A DNA stretch of 64,000 nt from Telluribacter roseus (GTDB lineage Bacteria > Bacteroidota > Bacteroidia > Cytophagales > Spirosomataceae), in contig NZ_JAFEUV020000003.1 in the NCBI RefSeq assembly GCF_017355915.2, forward strand, positions 318,858 to 382,857, written 5' to 3'. The position numbers were made by a program, and so were the translations under genes. Within the stretch, counting starts at the first letter, position 1, and each line of letters starts with the position of its first letter. Below are positions 33,813-42,749 of this stretch, piece after piece. Below the pieces are notes generated by a model, which was not told the origin of the DNA, did not search any database, and worked only from the letters and a program-made list of their open reading frames with translations.

Positions 33813-34688
33813 ATGAAAACCATAGACCCTTCTGAGCTCGGCGCCCGGGCCTTTTATAAACACATGACCGCTTCGGTGGCCCCCCGTCCCATTGCCTTTG
33901 CCAGTACGGTGGATGCCCAGGGCAGTGTAAATCTAAGCCCATTCAGCTTCTTCAACTACATGGGTATTGATCCGCCCCTGCTGGTGTTTGCGCCTAATCG
34001 TCGTGGTCGCGACAATGCCCATAAGCATACCGCCCTCAACATCCGTGAAGTACCCGAGGTAGTAATCAATCTGGTAGACTACGCGATGGTAGAGCAGGTG
34101 TCGCTGGCAAGTGCGGAGTTTGAGCGGGGAGTCAATGAATTCACCAAGGCCGGTTTTACACCACTCTCTTCCGAGCGGGTCCAGCCACCACGGGTCAAGG
34201 AATCACCGGTGCAGTTTGAGTGCAAGGTACTTGAGGTGAAGGAGATTGGCTCCATGGTGCTGGTTATTGCGGAGGTGGTACTGGCGCATTTTTCGGAAGC
34301 GCTCTTTGGCGAAGACGGACAAATAGACCAGCGCCGTACCAACTGGGTGGCCCGCATGGGAGCCGACTACTACGCCCGGGCTACGGGCGAGGCCCTGTTT
34401 GAGGTACCGCGCCCGCAGATGGGTATAGGGGTGGATGCCCTGCCCGAGTCCATACGTACGTCCCGCATATTGACCGGCAATGATTTGGGGCGGTTGGGGA
34501 GCGTGTTGCAGCTACCTGAGCAGGCCGAGGTACAGGCGTATGCTCAATCTGAAAGCATACGGACCTTGTACGAGGACGCCGTACACGGCTGCCAGTACTT
34601 CCCGGATCTGCTGCACCGCCGGGCCCAGCAGCTACTGGCCGAAGGCAAGGTCAATGAAGCCTGGCTTACCCTACTGCAGGTAGTCTAG
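33813..34688 (+). CDS. Flavin reductase-like FMN-binding split-barrel protein
   Basis: The 291-residue protein has the flavin reductase split-barrel domain in its N-terminal 200 residues (ASVAPRPIAFASTVDAQG, LSPFSFFNYMGIDPP, VINLVDYAM, KESPVQFECK) and an extra C-terminal helical part of about 80 residues. The family binds FMN and uses NAD(P)H, or acts as a partner of oxygenases. Its place right after fahA suggests a part in aromatic breakdown. It is tempting to relate it to the missing isomerase step or to redox support of the dioxygenases, but nothing in the sequence shows that. Confidence 0.85.
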   Translation: MKTIDPSELGARAFYKHMTASVAPRPIAFASTVDAQGSVNLSPFSFFNYMGIDPPLLVFAPNRRGRDNAHKHTALNIREVPEVVINLVDYAMVEQVSLASAEFERGVNEFTKAGFTPLSSERVQPPRVKESPVQFECKVLEVKEIGSMVLVIAEVVLAHFSEALFGEDGQIDQRRTNWVARMGADYYARATGEALFEVPRPQMGIGVDALPESIRTSRILTGNDLGRLGSVLQLPEQAEVQAYAQSESIRTLYEDAVHGCQYFPDLLHRRAQQLLAEGKVNEAWLTLLQVV

Positions 34689-34857
34689 TATCATATCTCC
34701 ATACTTTCCCGTAGTTTTGGCCGTGCAATAAGCTTCACCGGCTAGCGTTTAGCTGACAGATTTTTCCATACAAATAATGGATAGATGTCGGTTAAACGAT
34801 TTGCCTGCTTTTGCATCTAATACCTATCAAGCTTATACCAGACAACCTAAAAAAGCC

Positions 34858-35595
34858 ATGAAAAAACACCTGTTAGTTGCCACCCTTCTGCTGGCTACTC
34901 CTGCCTTCCTGCCTGCTTTTTCACAGACCACACCTACCCAGCAAAACATGACGCACAAGATTGAAGTCACGGGCTTTGCCGAAATGGAAGTCACCCCCGA
35001 TGAGCTGTACTTTACGATATCGTTGCGGGAGTACTTCAAGGACGAAAAAAATCAGAAGGACAAGGTAGCCATCAATACCCTGGAGCAGCAACTGATCAAG
35101 GCGGTAGCTGCCGCCGGACTACCCAAGGAGAGCCTTACCGTAAGTGGGCTGGGCGGCTACCAGAACTACTGGGAAAAGAAAAAGCGCCCGAGTACCTTCC
35201 TGGAAGCAAAGCAGTATCAGCTGAAAGTAAGCCGCCCCGACAAGTTGGATGGTATCCTGTCGGAGGTAGATAGCCGGGGTATTCAGTATGCCAACATCAG
35301 CCGGGTGGATCATTCGCAGAAAGAGGAGCTGAAAAAACAGGTGAAGATCAACGCCCTCAAAGCCGCTAAGGATAAAGCCACCTACCTGCTGCAGGCTATA
35401 GACCAGAAAGTGGGGCCGGTGATGGAAATCCGTGAACTGGAAGATAATATGTACTACCCGCAGCCGGTATACGCCAAGGCCAATGTACGCATGATGGCTG
35501 CCGAGTCGATGGATGCGGCAGCACCTGAAAGTGATCTGGATTTTCAGAAAATCAAGTTAAGCTACCGTATGCAGGCTATTTTCGAGATTAAGTAA
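34858..35595 (+). CDS. SIMPL-domain (DUF541) periplasmic protein
   Basis: Starting at the ATG 34858-34860 gives a protein of about 245 residues with a clean signal peptide (KKHLLVATLLLATPAFL...FSQ). An earlier in-frame ATG (34777) would bury this signal behind 27 residues. The mature part is a SIMPL/DUF541 domain (VTGFAEMEVTPDELYFTISL, then KPGR-like core repeats), a fold whose members include oxidative-stress and outer-membrane proteins. No partner genes are evident. Confidence 0.87.
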   Translation: MKKHLLVATLLLATPAFLPAFSQTTPTQQNMTHKIEVTGFAEMEVTPDELYFTISLREYFKDEKNQKDKVAINTLEQQLIKAVAAAGLPKESLTVSGLGGYQNYWEKKKRPSTFLEAKQYQLKVSRPDKLDGILSEVDSRGIQYANISRVDHSQKEELKKQVKINALKAAKDKATYLLQAIDQKVGPVMEIRELEDNMYYPQPVYAKANVRMMAAESMDAAAPESDLDFQKIKLSYRMQAIFEIK

Positions 35596-35641
35596 TACGA
35601 GTAAGGGGTGAATGAACGTTGGTAGATAAGGTAACAGGTAT

Positions 35642-35658
35642 AACACTTTGAAAGTGTT
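35642..35658. promoter_or_regulatory. Perfect dyad covering a -33 box
   Basis: AACACTTT and AAAGTGTT flank a central G (17 bp, 8-bp arms). The dyad contains the TTTG of the promoter described at 35647-35677, so a bound repressor would block it. It may also serve as a weak hairpin after the SIMPL gene. Confidence 0.5.
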
Positions 35659-35677
35659 GCTGGTATGCCTACTTTTG
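35647..35677 (+). promoter_or_regulatory. Bacteroidota promoter of the YtxH-like gene
   Basis: TTTG (35647-35650), a 19-nt spacer, then TACTTTTG (35670-35677), which fits TTTG-N19-TAnnTTTG exactly. The start codon follows at 35716. This is the best-matching promoter I see in the window. Confidence 0.65.
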
Positions 35678-35715
35678 ACTTTTAGTTTGTTCACCTTAAC
35701 CACTACCGCACAGGC

Positions 35716-36009
35716 ATGTATAGCAGTTTTTTAATCACCTTTGTGCTCGGTACCGCCGCCGGAGTTGTATTACAGCGATTCATGAGGACCGAGCAAGGCG
35801 AAAGAATACTGGAAGATCTAAAGGCCACGGCCCATGATCTGCGCAGCGAAGCCGAAGAATTAGTGGACAGAGCTCCGCAGTACCTGGAGCAGATCAAGGC
35901 TAAAGTGGAGGAGGTACTTAAAACCACCGTACCCGATGCCGAAAAAGTACTACGAGACCTGGTAGCTAACTTATCCGGTAAAAAGCCGGGTGGATCTACC
36001 GCTTCCTAG
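35716..36009 (+). CDS. Small YtxH-like membrane-anchored protein
   Basis: This 97-residue protein has one N-terminal membrane segment with a glycine-alanine pattern (SFLITFVLGTAAGVVL) and a charged amphipathic, coiled-coil-like remainder rich in Glu and Lys. It resembles YtxH-type general-stress proteins. It has its own promoter with an overlapping dyad and ends in a perfect palindromic terminator. Confidence 0.7.
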   Translation: MYSSFLITFVLGTAAGVVLQRFMRTEQGERILEDLKATAHDLRSEAEELVDRAPQYLEQIKAKVEEVLKTTVPDAEKVLRDLVANLSGKKPGGSTAS

Positions 36010-36010
36010 C

Positions 36011-36044
36011 ACACAAAAGCACGGCCCGGGCCGTGCTTTTGTGT
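36011..36044. terminator. Perfect 34-bp palindromic bidirectional terminator
   Basis: ACACAAAAGCACGGCCC (36011-36027) is followed directly by its inverse complement (36028-36044). It separates the convergent YtxH-like and nudK genes and has A/T tracts on both sides of a GC core. Confidence 0.88.
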
Positions 36045-36054
36045 TGTACAGGGG

Positions 36055-36636
36055 TTAGTCCAGCAGGCCGTTGATCTGGGCGTACTGGAGCAGCAGTATC
36101 GTTTTGGCGTCTTTGATCTCTCCGCTTTGTACCATTTGCAGGGCTTTTTCGAAAGGTACCTCCAGTACCTCTATGTGCTCCTGTTCTTCGTCCTCGCCGC
36201 CTCCCTCGCTTACTTTCATAGTATCGGTATATTCAGCCACAAAGAAGTGCAGCTTCTCCGACACGGCTCCCGGCGACATATATGCCTCAAATACCTTCCG
36301 GGCCGACTGTATCTTCAGGCCGGTTTCTTCCTCCGTCTCCCTGATGACCGCCTTCTCCGGGTCCTTTTCGTCCATGATACCGGCGCAGGTTTCAATCAGC
36401 ATGCCCGAAGGGTTGCCGTTGGTGTAGCTGGCAATCCGGAACTGTCGCGTAAACAGGACGGTCTTTTTTTGTCGGTTGTACAGAAGTACCGTAACGCCGT
36501 TTCCATTGTGGTACACTTCCCGCTTCTGCTCCTCCTGCACGCCTTCGCGGTTTTTGTATTCGAAGGTATAGTTCTTAAGCGTGTACCAGTTGTCTGAGAG
36601 TGTATCTTCCTTAAGTATGGTGATGGTGGGATTCAT
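36055..36636 (-). CDS. nudK: Nudix hydrolase, NudK type (GDP-mannose pyrophosphatase family), copy 1
   Basis: The 193-residue protein resembles E. coli NudK along its length: ITILKEDTLSDNWYTLKNYTF, GNGVTVLLYNRQKKTVLFTRQF, and the NudK-spaced Nudix box AGIMDEKDPEKAVIRETEEE, then YMSPGAVSEKLHFFVAEY. NudK-type enzymes cleave GDP-mannose or similar nucleotide sugars, with ADP-ribose as an alternative. A paralogue of equal length lies 177 bp upstream on the same strand. Confidence 0.9.
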   Translation of the reverse strand: MNPTITILKEDTLSDNWYTLKNYTFEYKNREGVQEEQKREVYHNGNGVTVLLYNRQKKTVLFTRQFRIASYTNGNPSGMLIETCAGIMDEKDPEKAVIRETEEETGLKIQSARKVFEAYMSPGAVSEKLHFFVAEYTDTMKVSEGGGEDEEQEHIEVLEVPFEKALQMVQSGEIKDAKTILLLQYAQINGLLD

Positions 36637-36761
36637 GCCTGTATAGTTATGTATGATATACGATCCTGTATACCATCCTATACGTAATCAAAAGCGTACC
36701 AGCGGGTACGGGACGAAAATGCCTATAAACCTGGTAGCCATATACCGGAACATCCTTAGAC

Positions 36762-36793
36762 ACAGAAAGCACGACCGGAGCCGTGCTTTTTGT
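36762..36793 (-). terminator. Terminator after the second nudK paralogue
   Basis: A 12-bp stem with one G-U pair, ACAGAAAGCACG (36762-36773) with CGTGCTTTTTGT (36782-36793). The stem sequence repeats the AAAGCACGG core of the terminator at 36011-36044, so the tandem duplication of nudK appears to include the terminator. Confidence 0.8.
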
Positions 36794-36812
36794 ATAGATA
36801 GGTAGAAGTAAG

Positions 36813-37394
36813 CTATCCCAGCAGTTTGTGGATCAGAGCGTGCTGGAGCAGCATGATGGTCTTGCCATCTTTGATTTCTCCGTTGGCTACCATAGCGAGC
36901 GCCTCCGCAAACGGGATTTCAAGTACATCTATGTTTTCCTGTTCGCTGGCTTCGCCGCCTCCATCGCTCACCTTCATGTCGTGGGTATACTCCGCTACAA
37001 AGAAGTACAGCATCTCGGTAACCGAGCCCGGCGACATGTAAGCTTCAAATACCCGCTTCACCGATTGTATCTTATAGCCGGTTTCTTCTTCCGTTTCGCG
37101 ACGGATGCACTCTTCGGGGTTGTCTTTGTCCAGCAGTCCGGCGCAGGCTTCGATAAGCATACCGCTGGTATTTCCGTTGACGTAGCTGGGTAGTCTGAAC
37201 TGCTGCGTCAGGATGACCGTCTGCTTCTCAGTATTATATAGCAGGATGGCGGCTCCGTTGCCCCGGTCATAGGCTTCACGCTCCTGCCGCTCCCAGGTAC
37301 CATCCTTGCGGAGGTAGTCAAAGGTGTACTTTTTGAGGATGTACCAGTTGTCGGAGAGGGTTTCTTCTTTGCTGATTTTTACGTTTGGATTCAT
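36813..37394 (-). CDS. nudK: Nudix hydrolase, NudK type, copy 2
   Basis: I use the ATG at 37392-37394, which gives 193 residues, the same length as copy 1, opening [17 protein letters not shown]. The frame is open to 37463, but that would run into the coding region of the divergent regulator. It has the Nudix box [20 protein letters not shown] and [18 protein letters not shown]. The 57-bp gap to the DeoR-type regulator holds phased 10-bp repeats, which suggests shared control. The two paralogues may act on different nucleotide sugars. Confidence 0.9.
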   Translation of the reverse strand: MNPNVKISKEETLSDNWYILKKYTFDYLRKDGTWERQEREAYDRGNGAAILLYNTEKQTVILTQQFRLPSYVNGNTSGMLIEACAGLLDKDNPEECIRRETEEETGYKIQSVKRVFEAYMSPGSVTEMLYFFVAEYTHDMKVSDGGGEASEQENIDVLEIPFAEALAMVANGEIKDGKTIMLLQHALIHKLLG

Positions 37395-37400
37395 AGCTAA

Positions 37401-37440
37401 TGATTGTTTTTGATTGTTTTTGATTAATTTTGAACAAATG
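37401..37440. promoter_or_regulatory. Phased 10-bp operator-like repeats between nudK and deoR-type gene
   Basis: Four consecutive 10-bp units: TGATTGTTTT, TGATTGTTTT, TGATTAATTT, TGAACAAATG. The first two are identical. Spacing of one helical turn puts each TGA on the same DNA face. They fill the divergent promoter region and are good candidates for the DeoR-type regulator's site. Confidence 0.6.
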
Positions 37441-37451
37441 TACAACCTATT

Positions 37452-38204
37452 ATGAGTTTTCAAAACAGAAAGAATAAGATTTTAGCCATCGTTGAAGAAA
37501 AAGGGGAGGTAGATGTAAAGGAGCTGGCTCTGGCGCTGGATACTTCTGACATTACCGTCCGGCGTGATCTGGCGGCGCTGGCGGCTGATGGGTACATCCT
37601 GCGCACGCACGGAGGCGCCATGAAGGTAGAGCCGGTAAGAGGCCCGGTGGACTTTGCACAGAAAGCAGCCGTGAACGGAGACCTGAAAGACCACATCTGC
37701 CGGATGGCGGCGCAGGAGATCCAGGAAGGCGAGGTGGTTTTTCTGGACTGCGGTAGTACGGTGTTCCGGCTGTGCCAGTTTATCCGAAACAAGAGGCTCA
37801 AAGTCATTACTAACTCGCTACCCGTGGTGTATGAGCTGTTGGGAAGTCAGGTGTCGGTCAATCTGGTGGGAGGAGAGGTAGACTCTAACCGGCTGGCAAT
37901 ACATGGGAAAATAGCTGAGGAACACATTGCCCGCTATCAGGCCGACCGGGCCTTTTTGGGAGTAGACGGAATATCAGTAGACAGAGGATTAAGCGCACAT
38001 AGTGAGAAAGAAGCCTCCATGACCCTGGCTGTGGCCGCTCAGGCCCGTGTTACCTACCTTTTGTGTGATTCGAGTAAGCTGGGAAAGGACAAGTACCTGC
38101 AGTTTGCCCCCCTGACCCTGGCCGATGTACTCATTACAGACGCCGACGAGGGTATCGTACAGCCCTACCGTGAGCAGGGGGTACGGGTGGTAAATGGCCG
38201 GTAA
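37452..38204 (+). CDS. DeoR/GlpR-family transcriptional regulator
   Basis: The 250-residue protein has the N-terminal DeoR helix-turn-helix ([18 protein letters not shown], then [25 protein letters not shown]) and a C-terminal sugar-phosphate-binding domain of the DeoR C type ([46 protein letters not shown]). Such regulators respond to sugar phosphates or nucleosides. Divergence from a GDP-mannose-type Nudix hydrolase suggests control by a related sugar metabolite. Confidence 0.93.
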   Translation: MSFQNRKNKILAIVEEKGEVDVKELALALDTSDITVRRDLAALAADGYILRTHGGAMKVEPVRGPVDFAQKAAVNGDLKDHICRMAAQEIQEGEVVFLDCGSTVFRLCQFIRNKRLKVITNSLPVVYELLGSQVSVNLVGGEVDSNRLAIHGKIAEEHIARYQADRAFLGVDGISVDRGLSAHSEKEASMTLAVAAQARVTYLLCDSSKLGKDKYLQFAPLTLADVLITDADEGIVQPYREQGVRVVNGR

Positions 38205-38283
38205 AGCAGGAATGGTACTATTTTTTTAGCTTGATAGGAGTGATCATGTGTGGTGATACTTTATCTGAAAATAGCCTTCTACT

Positions 38284-38973
38284 ATGTACATACTGGCTAT
38301 CGGCGACATACACGGGCGTGATGTCTGGAAAGAAATAATTGGGACGCGAGCGGACCAGGTTGTATTCATAGGTGATTATGTGGATTCGAGGGGAGAGGTA
38401 GAGGCTTCGGATATAGTCCGAAACTTTAAGGAGATTATACAGTTCAAGCAGGACCTCCCGGACCGGGTCACCCTCCTGCTGGGCAATCATGATATTCAGT
38501 ACCTGTACTATCCCGGATACCGGTGCAGTGGCTTTCGGGCTGATCTGCAGCCTACCTATACGGATATTTTTACCCGGCATGCCGACTTGTTCAATGTAGC
38601 TTACCAGTACCAGAACTACCTGTTTACCCACGCGGGGGTTTCAGAAGGCTGGTGCCGGTCGCACTTTCGCCTGTTCGACAGGTACCGTAGCGGGTATGCT
38701 ACCTTTGCGGATATGCTTAATGCGCTTCATCGAAGCGCTGATAATCACATCCTGTTTGATGTAGGAACGACGCGGGGAGGTCTGCAGCCCTACGGTGGTC
38801 CTGTCTGGGCGGATAAGTCCGAAACAGAAGCCGACTACCTGGATGGATACCACCAGGTAGTCGGGCACAGCCGCGTCGATCACTTTATCAGGGTAGGTGA
38901 CGAAGCAGCCTCTATTACGTACATCGATGTACTAACGAAGCGTACGGATTTTTACCGGCTGGACCTGCCTTAG
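38284..38973 (+). CDS. Calcineurin-like metallophosphoesterase
   Basis: The 229-residue cytosolic protein has the serine/threonine phosphatase-type metal motifs in order: GDIHG (7-11), GDYVDSRG (about 30-37) and GNHD (about 63-66), with later His in THAG and GHSR. It resembles small bacterial PPP-family phosphatases; it could act on proteins or on nucleotides such as Ap4A. Its last 4 bp overlap the stop region of the convergent ggt gene. Confidence 0.88.
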   Translation: MYILAIGDIHGRDVWKEIIGTRADQVVFIGDYVDSRGEVEASDIVRNFKEIIQFKQDLPDRVTLLLGNHDIQYLYYPGYRCSGFRADLQPTYTDIFTRHADLFNVAYQYQNYLFTHAGVSEGWCRSHFRLFDRYRSGYATFADMLNALHRSADNHILFDVGTTRGGLQPYGGPVWADKSETEADYLDGYHQVVGHSRVDHFIRVGDEAASITYIDVLTKRTDFYRLDLP

Positions 38974-40733
38974 TAGCCCATGCTCACATTATCGCCGCGG
39001 GGGTCAGAGCCGCCTTCCAGCGAGCCATCAGGACGTACCAGTATACAATCCATCCGGCCGATGGAGTTGCGCTGCATCTCCAGGGTATAGCCCCGGTTCT
39101 GTAGCTTCCTGATGGTATTGTCGGCGAAGGCGCCCTGCTCGAAGGTAGTCTTGTCGGGTAGCCACTGGTGGTGGAATTTCAGGGCGTTGACCGCCTGCTG
39201 CATGGTCATGCCGTGTTCCACTACGTTGAGGATGGTCTGGTACACTGCCGTAATAATGGTAGAGCCACCAGGGGTACCTACTACCATGTACAGCTTTCCG
39301 TCTTTTTCCAGTATGGTAGGTGTCATGGACGACAGCATGCGCTTACCCGGCTCGATGGCGTTGGCTTTGTTGCCGATCAGGCCGAACATGTTGGGTACTC
39401 CCGGCTTGATGCTGAAGTCGTCCATCTCGTTATTCATAAAAAATCCACCACCCTGCACGACTACCCTGCTGCCATAGCCGCCGTTAAGGGTAGTAGTGAT
39501 GGCCACCGCATTCTGGTCTTTATCCACTACCGAAAAGTGCGTAGTCTCCAGGCTTTCGTAGCCGGCAATGGCCCCGCCGCTTACCTCCCTGCTATCCGTA
39601 GCCTGAGCAAAGCTGAAACTCTTCCAGCGCTCCCTGAGGTACTCGTAGCTGATCAGCTTATCCACGGGTACATCCACAAAATCAGGATCGCCCAGAAACT
39701 TGGCCCGGTCGGCGTAGACACGGCGCTCGGCTTCAATCATGACCTGCGTAGTAGAGTCGGCATTCCAGCCCCAGCGGGTAATAGGGTAGGGCTCCACCAG
39801 GCGCAGAAGCTGCATCAGGGCTACTCCACCGCTGGAGGTAGGGGGCATGGTAATGACTTTGTAGTTCTTGTAGGTACCTATGATGGGCTCCCGCCACTTC
39901 GACTGGTAAGCTTTCAGGTCTTTGGTGGTGATGAGGCCGCCGCCCCTCTTCATTTCGGAAGCCAGCATACGGGCTACCTTACCCTTATAAAACCCGTCGC
40001 GGCCTTTCTTCTGAATCAGCCGCAGTACCCGGGCCAGGTCCTCTTGTACCAGCGTATCGCCCGCTTTCCACTCGCGGCCGTCGGGGCGGAGGAAGTAGCT
40101 ACCGCCCGGGTTTACCTTCTGCATCGACTCCCGGATGTTGTTGAGGCCGCGGGCTTCGCGCTCCGTCTGTACCACGCCTCTTTCGGCCAGGTCTATTGCG
40201 GGCTGGATGAGGTCACGCCAGGGGAGTTTGCCAAAGCGCGCATGGGCTGCTGCCATGCCATCTACCGAGCCGGGTACGCCACTGGCCAGGTGCCCCAGGG
40301 TACTCAGGCCGGGGACTGGGTTACCCTGCTTGTCGAGGTACATATCTTTGTGGCTTCTGCGTGGAGCCATTTCCCGGAAGTCCAGCGTGTAGCTCTTACC
40401 ACTAGCATCCCGAAACACCATAAAGCCGCCGCCGCCGATGTTGCCCGCCGATGGATGTACAACGGCCAGCGCAAACTGTACCGCTACGGCCGCGTCTACG
40501 GCATTACCTCCTTTTTTGAGGATATCCACTCCTACCTGCGAAGCATCCGGATGCGCCGAGGCCACCATGCCGTTATTGGCTATGACTCCCTGACGATCGC
40601 TATAAAAGGGCTTCTGGTTCGGGTCTTCGGTCAGGAACTGGTAAAAGCCCTGCGATTCCCTGACCGGCTGTTGGGCCTGTCCGACTGATACTGAACTGAA
40701 TGAGGCAAAGAGGAAGAGATAGAGTTTTTTCAT
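38970..40733 (-). CDS. ggt: Gamma-glutamyltransferase
   Basis: The product is about 587 residues from the ATG at 40731-40733, which sits right before a signal peptide (KKLYLFLFASF...GQAQ). It is a Ntn-hydrolase precursor: the autocleavage nucleophile is the Thr of ETTHFSVVDKDQNAVA, and GGYGSRV and GRPNSIGR-like substrate motifs (GGSTIITAV, MTPTI) are present. It hydrolyses or transfers gamma-glutamyl groups in the periplasm. Substrate need not be glutathione in this phylum. Confidence 0.94.
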   Translation of the reverse strand: MKKLYLFLFASFSSVSVGQAQQPVRESQGFYQFLTEDPNQKPFYSDRQGVIANNGMVASAHPDASQVGVDILKKGGNAVDAAVAVQFALAVVHPSAGNIGGGGFMVFRDASGKSYTLDFREMAPRRSHKDMYLDKQGNPVPGLSTLGHLASGVPGSVDGMAAAHARFGKLPWRDLIQPAIDLAERGVVQTEREARGLNNIRESMQKVNPGGSYFLRPDGREWKAGDTLVQEDLARVLRLIQKKGRDGFYKGKVARMLASEMKRGGGLITTKDLKAYQSKWREPIIGTYKNYKVITMPPTSSGGVALMQLLRLVEPYPITRWGWNADSTTQVMIEAERRVYADRAKFLGDPDFVDVPVDKLISYEYLRERWKSFSFAQATDSREVSGGAIAGYESLETTHFSVVDKDQNAVAITTTLNGGYGSRVVVQGGGFFMNNEMDDFSIKPGVPNMFGLIGNKANAIEPGKRMLSSMTPTILEKDGKLYMVVGTPGGSTIITAVYQTILNVVEHGMTMQQAVNALKFHHQWLPDKTTFEQGAFADNTIRKLQNRGYTLEMQRNSIGRMDCILVRPDGSLEGGSDPRGDNVSMGY

Positions 40734-40966
40734 GTATTTGAGCAGGTACAGTAGGTCTAGTGCCATTAAATGTATCGAAGTAAAGTATTTTATAAAAGGA
40801 AAATTTTGACTGAATGGGTACTGATTGTCATATACTTTGATTAGTACTATTCAAACTTTTTTAGAGCCACTTGTCCCAAATGTAGTTGATACCAGGTAGC
40901 TAGTAGCTAACTTTTGGAAAATGAATGGTTCTTCCCTACTGGAACGAATCGCAGAGGCCTTTTCCT

Positions 40967-42208
40967 ATGAAGTTTATCAGACAAACCTTCGAGAGCTTTC
41001 GGTTTGCGTGGCAGGCGCTGAAGTCTAATCTCACCCGCACCATACTGTCCCTGCTGGGAGTGACGGTGGGTATATTTGCCATTGTGGCGGTATTTACCAT
41101 CGTAGATTCGCTGGAGCGGAACATCAAGGAGAGCCTGAGCGCCATTGGAGATAAGGTACTGTACGTACAGAAGTGGCCCTGGGGCTTTGGTGGCGAATAC
41201 CAGTGGTGGAGGTACTTTCAGTGGCCGAGCCCTTCCTATGCCGAGTACAAGTACCTGTATGATAACCTCGAAATGGCCAGCGCCGTAGCCGTCATGGACT
41301 TCCGGGGAGGTACTACCGTCAAAAGGGGCTCCAACAGCATGGAAGCACTTATTCAGGGCGTATCGTACGAGTACAATGAAATATCGGATGTACCCATAGC
41401 CTTGGGCAGGTACTTTTCACCCATCGAAACGGACGGAGCCCGTAACGTAGCGATCATCGGAGCGGAAGTGGCCGAAACGCTGTTCCCCAATCAGGACCCC
41501 ATCGGCAAGGAATTTAAGCTGGCCGGTAACCGCTTTGTGGTAGTAGGGCAGCAGGTTAAGAAAGGAGAGAGCCTGCTGGATATTGGGGGCAACCCGGATA
41601 CCAAGTGCCTTATTCCGTACGGAGCGTTTGCCAAGTTGTTCCAGTCGGGGCGGCCCGACCCGGATATAGTAGTAAAGGGCTACGAAACGGACGAAGGACT
41701 GCAGGAGCTGGAAGCCGAGATAGTAGGCCTGATGCGTACCCGCCGGGGTCTGAAGCCCCGGCAGGAAAACAACTTCTCGATCAACCGCCCCGAGGCAGCG
41801 GCGCAGGCCATAGCCGGTATTTTTTCGGTACTGACGGTAGCGGGCTGGGTGATCGGGAGCTTCTCGATCCTGGTAGGCGGTTTTGGAATAGCCAACATTA
41901 TGTTCGTATCCGTAAAAGAGCGAACCAACCTGATCGGGATTCAGAAATCACTGGGAGCCAAGAACTACTTCATCCTGTTCCAGTTTCTGTTTGAGGCGGT
42001 CATGCTGAGTCTGGTAGGAGGGCTGGTGGGTATTCTGCTGGTGTACCTGGGGTCTTTTATTCCGTTAGGTACCCTGGATATACGACTTTCTATGGGTAAT
42101 ATCCTGCTGGGGCTGGGGGTATCCAGCGTGATCGGTATCCTGTCGGGTATTATACCGGCCCTCATGGCCGCACGACTTGACCCCGTTATTGCAATCAGGG
42201 CCAAATAG
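40967..42208 (+). CDS. MacB-like ABC transporter permease
   Basis: About 413 residues from the ATG at 40967 (MKFIRQTFESFRFAW); an upstream ATG at 40925 adds 14 residues. There is one N-terminal membrane helix (ILSLLGVTVGIFAIVAVFTI), a roughly 220-residue periplasmic MacB-type domain, and three C-terminal helices of the FtsX fold. Such permeases pair with a LolD/MacB ATPase, but none is adjacent, so the ATPase partner is encoded elsewhere. Confidence 0.9.
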   Translation: MKFIRQTFESFRFAWQALKSNLTRTILSLLGVTVGIFAIVAVFTIVDSLERNIKESLSAIGDKVLYVQKWPWGFGGEYQWWRYFQWPSPSYAEYKYLYDNLEMASAVAVMDFRGGTTVKRGSNSMEALIQGVSYEYNEISDVPIALGRYFSPIETDGARNVAIIGAEVAETLFPNQDPIGKEFKLAGNRFVVVGQQVKKGESLLDIGGNPDTKCLIPYGAFAKLFQSGRPDPDIVVKGYETDEGLQELEAEIVGLMRTRRGLKPRQENNFSINRPEAAAQAIAGIFSVLTVAGWVIGSFSILVGGFGIANIMFVSVKERTNLIGIQKSLGAKNYFILFQFLFEAVMLSLVGGLVGILLVYLGSFIPLGTLDIRLSMGNILLGLGVSSVIGILSGIIPALMAARLDPVIAIRAK

Positions 42209-42272
42209 ATAGTTGGAAAAATAGCGCCAATTAACGAAGTTGCACCCTCACTACCCCAATACTGTTTGTACC

Positions 42273-42746
42273 ATGCGCAAATGGGTCATACTCTTACTTA
42301 TACTCGCTATTATTTTTGGCGTATTCTATTACCTGACCTTTGGCTATTATAGCGAAGGAAAGCGGGGCGGCTTTGTAGTCAAGCTGAGCAAGCGGGGCTA
42401 CCTGCTCAAAACCTACGAAGGTGTACTGAATGTAGGAGGAATCTACGAAGGTGGGGGTACCCTCAATGCCGAGCAGTGGGACTTTTCGGTAGGAGGGAAC
42501 AATAAAGAGGCCATCGCCAAGCTGGAAGAAGCTATCAAGAGCGGCCAGCGCGTCTCGCTGACCTACCAGGAGAAGTTTTTTGTTTTTCCCTGGAACGGCG
42601 ACACCCAGTACTTCGTGACTGATGTGGAGCTACTGGATGTGTACGCACCTTCGCCGGCTAATCCTACTTACCGGCCGCCAGCTGCCCCCCAGGAGCCCCA
42701 GCCACTCCCTCCACCCCCAGACACGTCGGAGACAGTGGTACTTTGA
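42273..42746 (+). CDS. Conserved hypothetical protein with one membrane anchor
   Basis: From the ATG at 42273 the protein has about 157 residues: an N-terminal membrane helix (VILLLILAIIFGVFYYLTF), a beta-rich soluble domain (GGFVVKLSKRGYLLKTYEG, VSLTYQEKFFVFPW) and a proline-rich tail of about 25 residues. I do not assign a function; similar Bacteroidota proteins are often misnamed as 6-phosphogluconate dehydrogenase. It follows the permease by 64 bp and may be co-transcribed. Confidence 0.75.
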   Translation: MRKWVILLLILAIIFGVFYYLTFGYYSEGKRGGFVVKLSKRGYLLKTYEGVLNVGGIYEGGGTLNAEQWDFSVGGNNKEAIAKLEEAIKSGQRVSLTYQEKFFVFPWNGDTQYFVTDVELLDVYAPSPANPTYRPPAAPQEPQPLPPPPDTSETVVL

Positions 42747-42749
42747 AGT

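Noticed and set aside
36813-37463. Long start for the second nudK at 37463
   Set aside because: It would overlap the divergent regulator gene and cover the phased repeats; the ATG at 37394 gives the same length as the paralogue.
39168-40688. 506-codon open frame antisense to ggt
   Set aside because: It mirrors a well-supported enzyme gene, has no family features, and such long antisense frames recur opposite many genes here because of codon bias.
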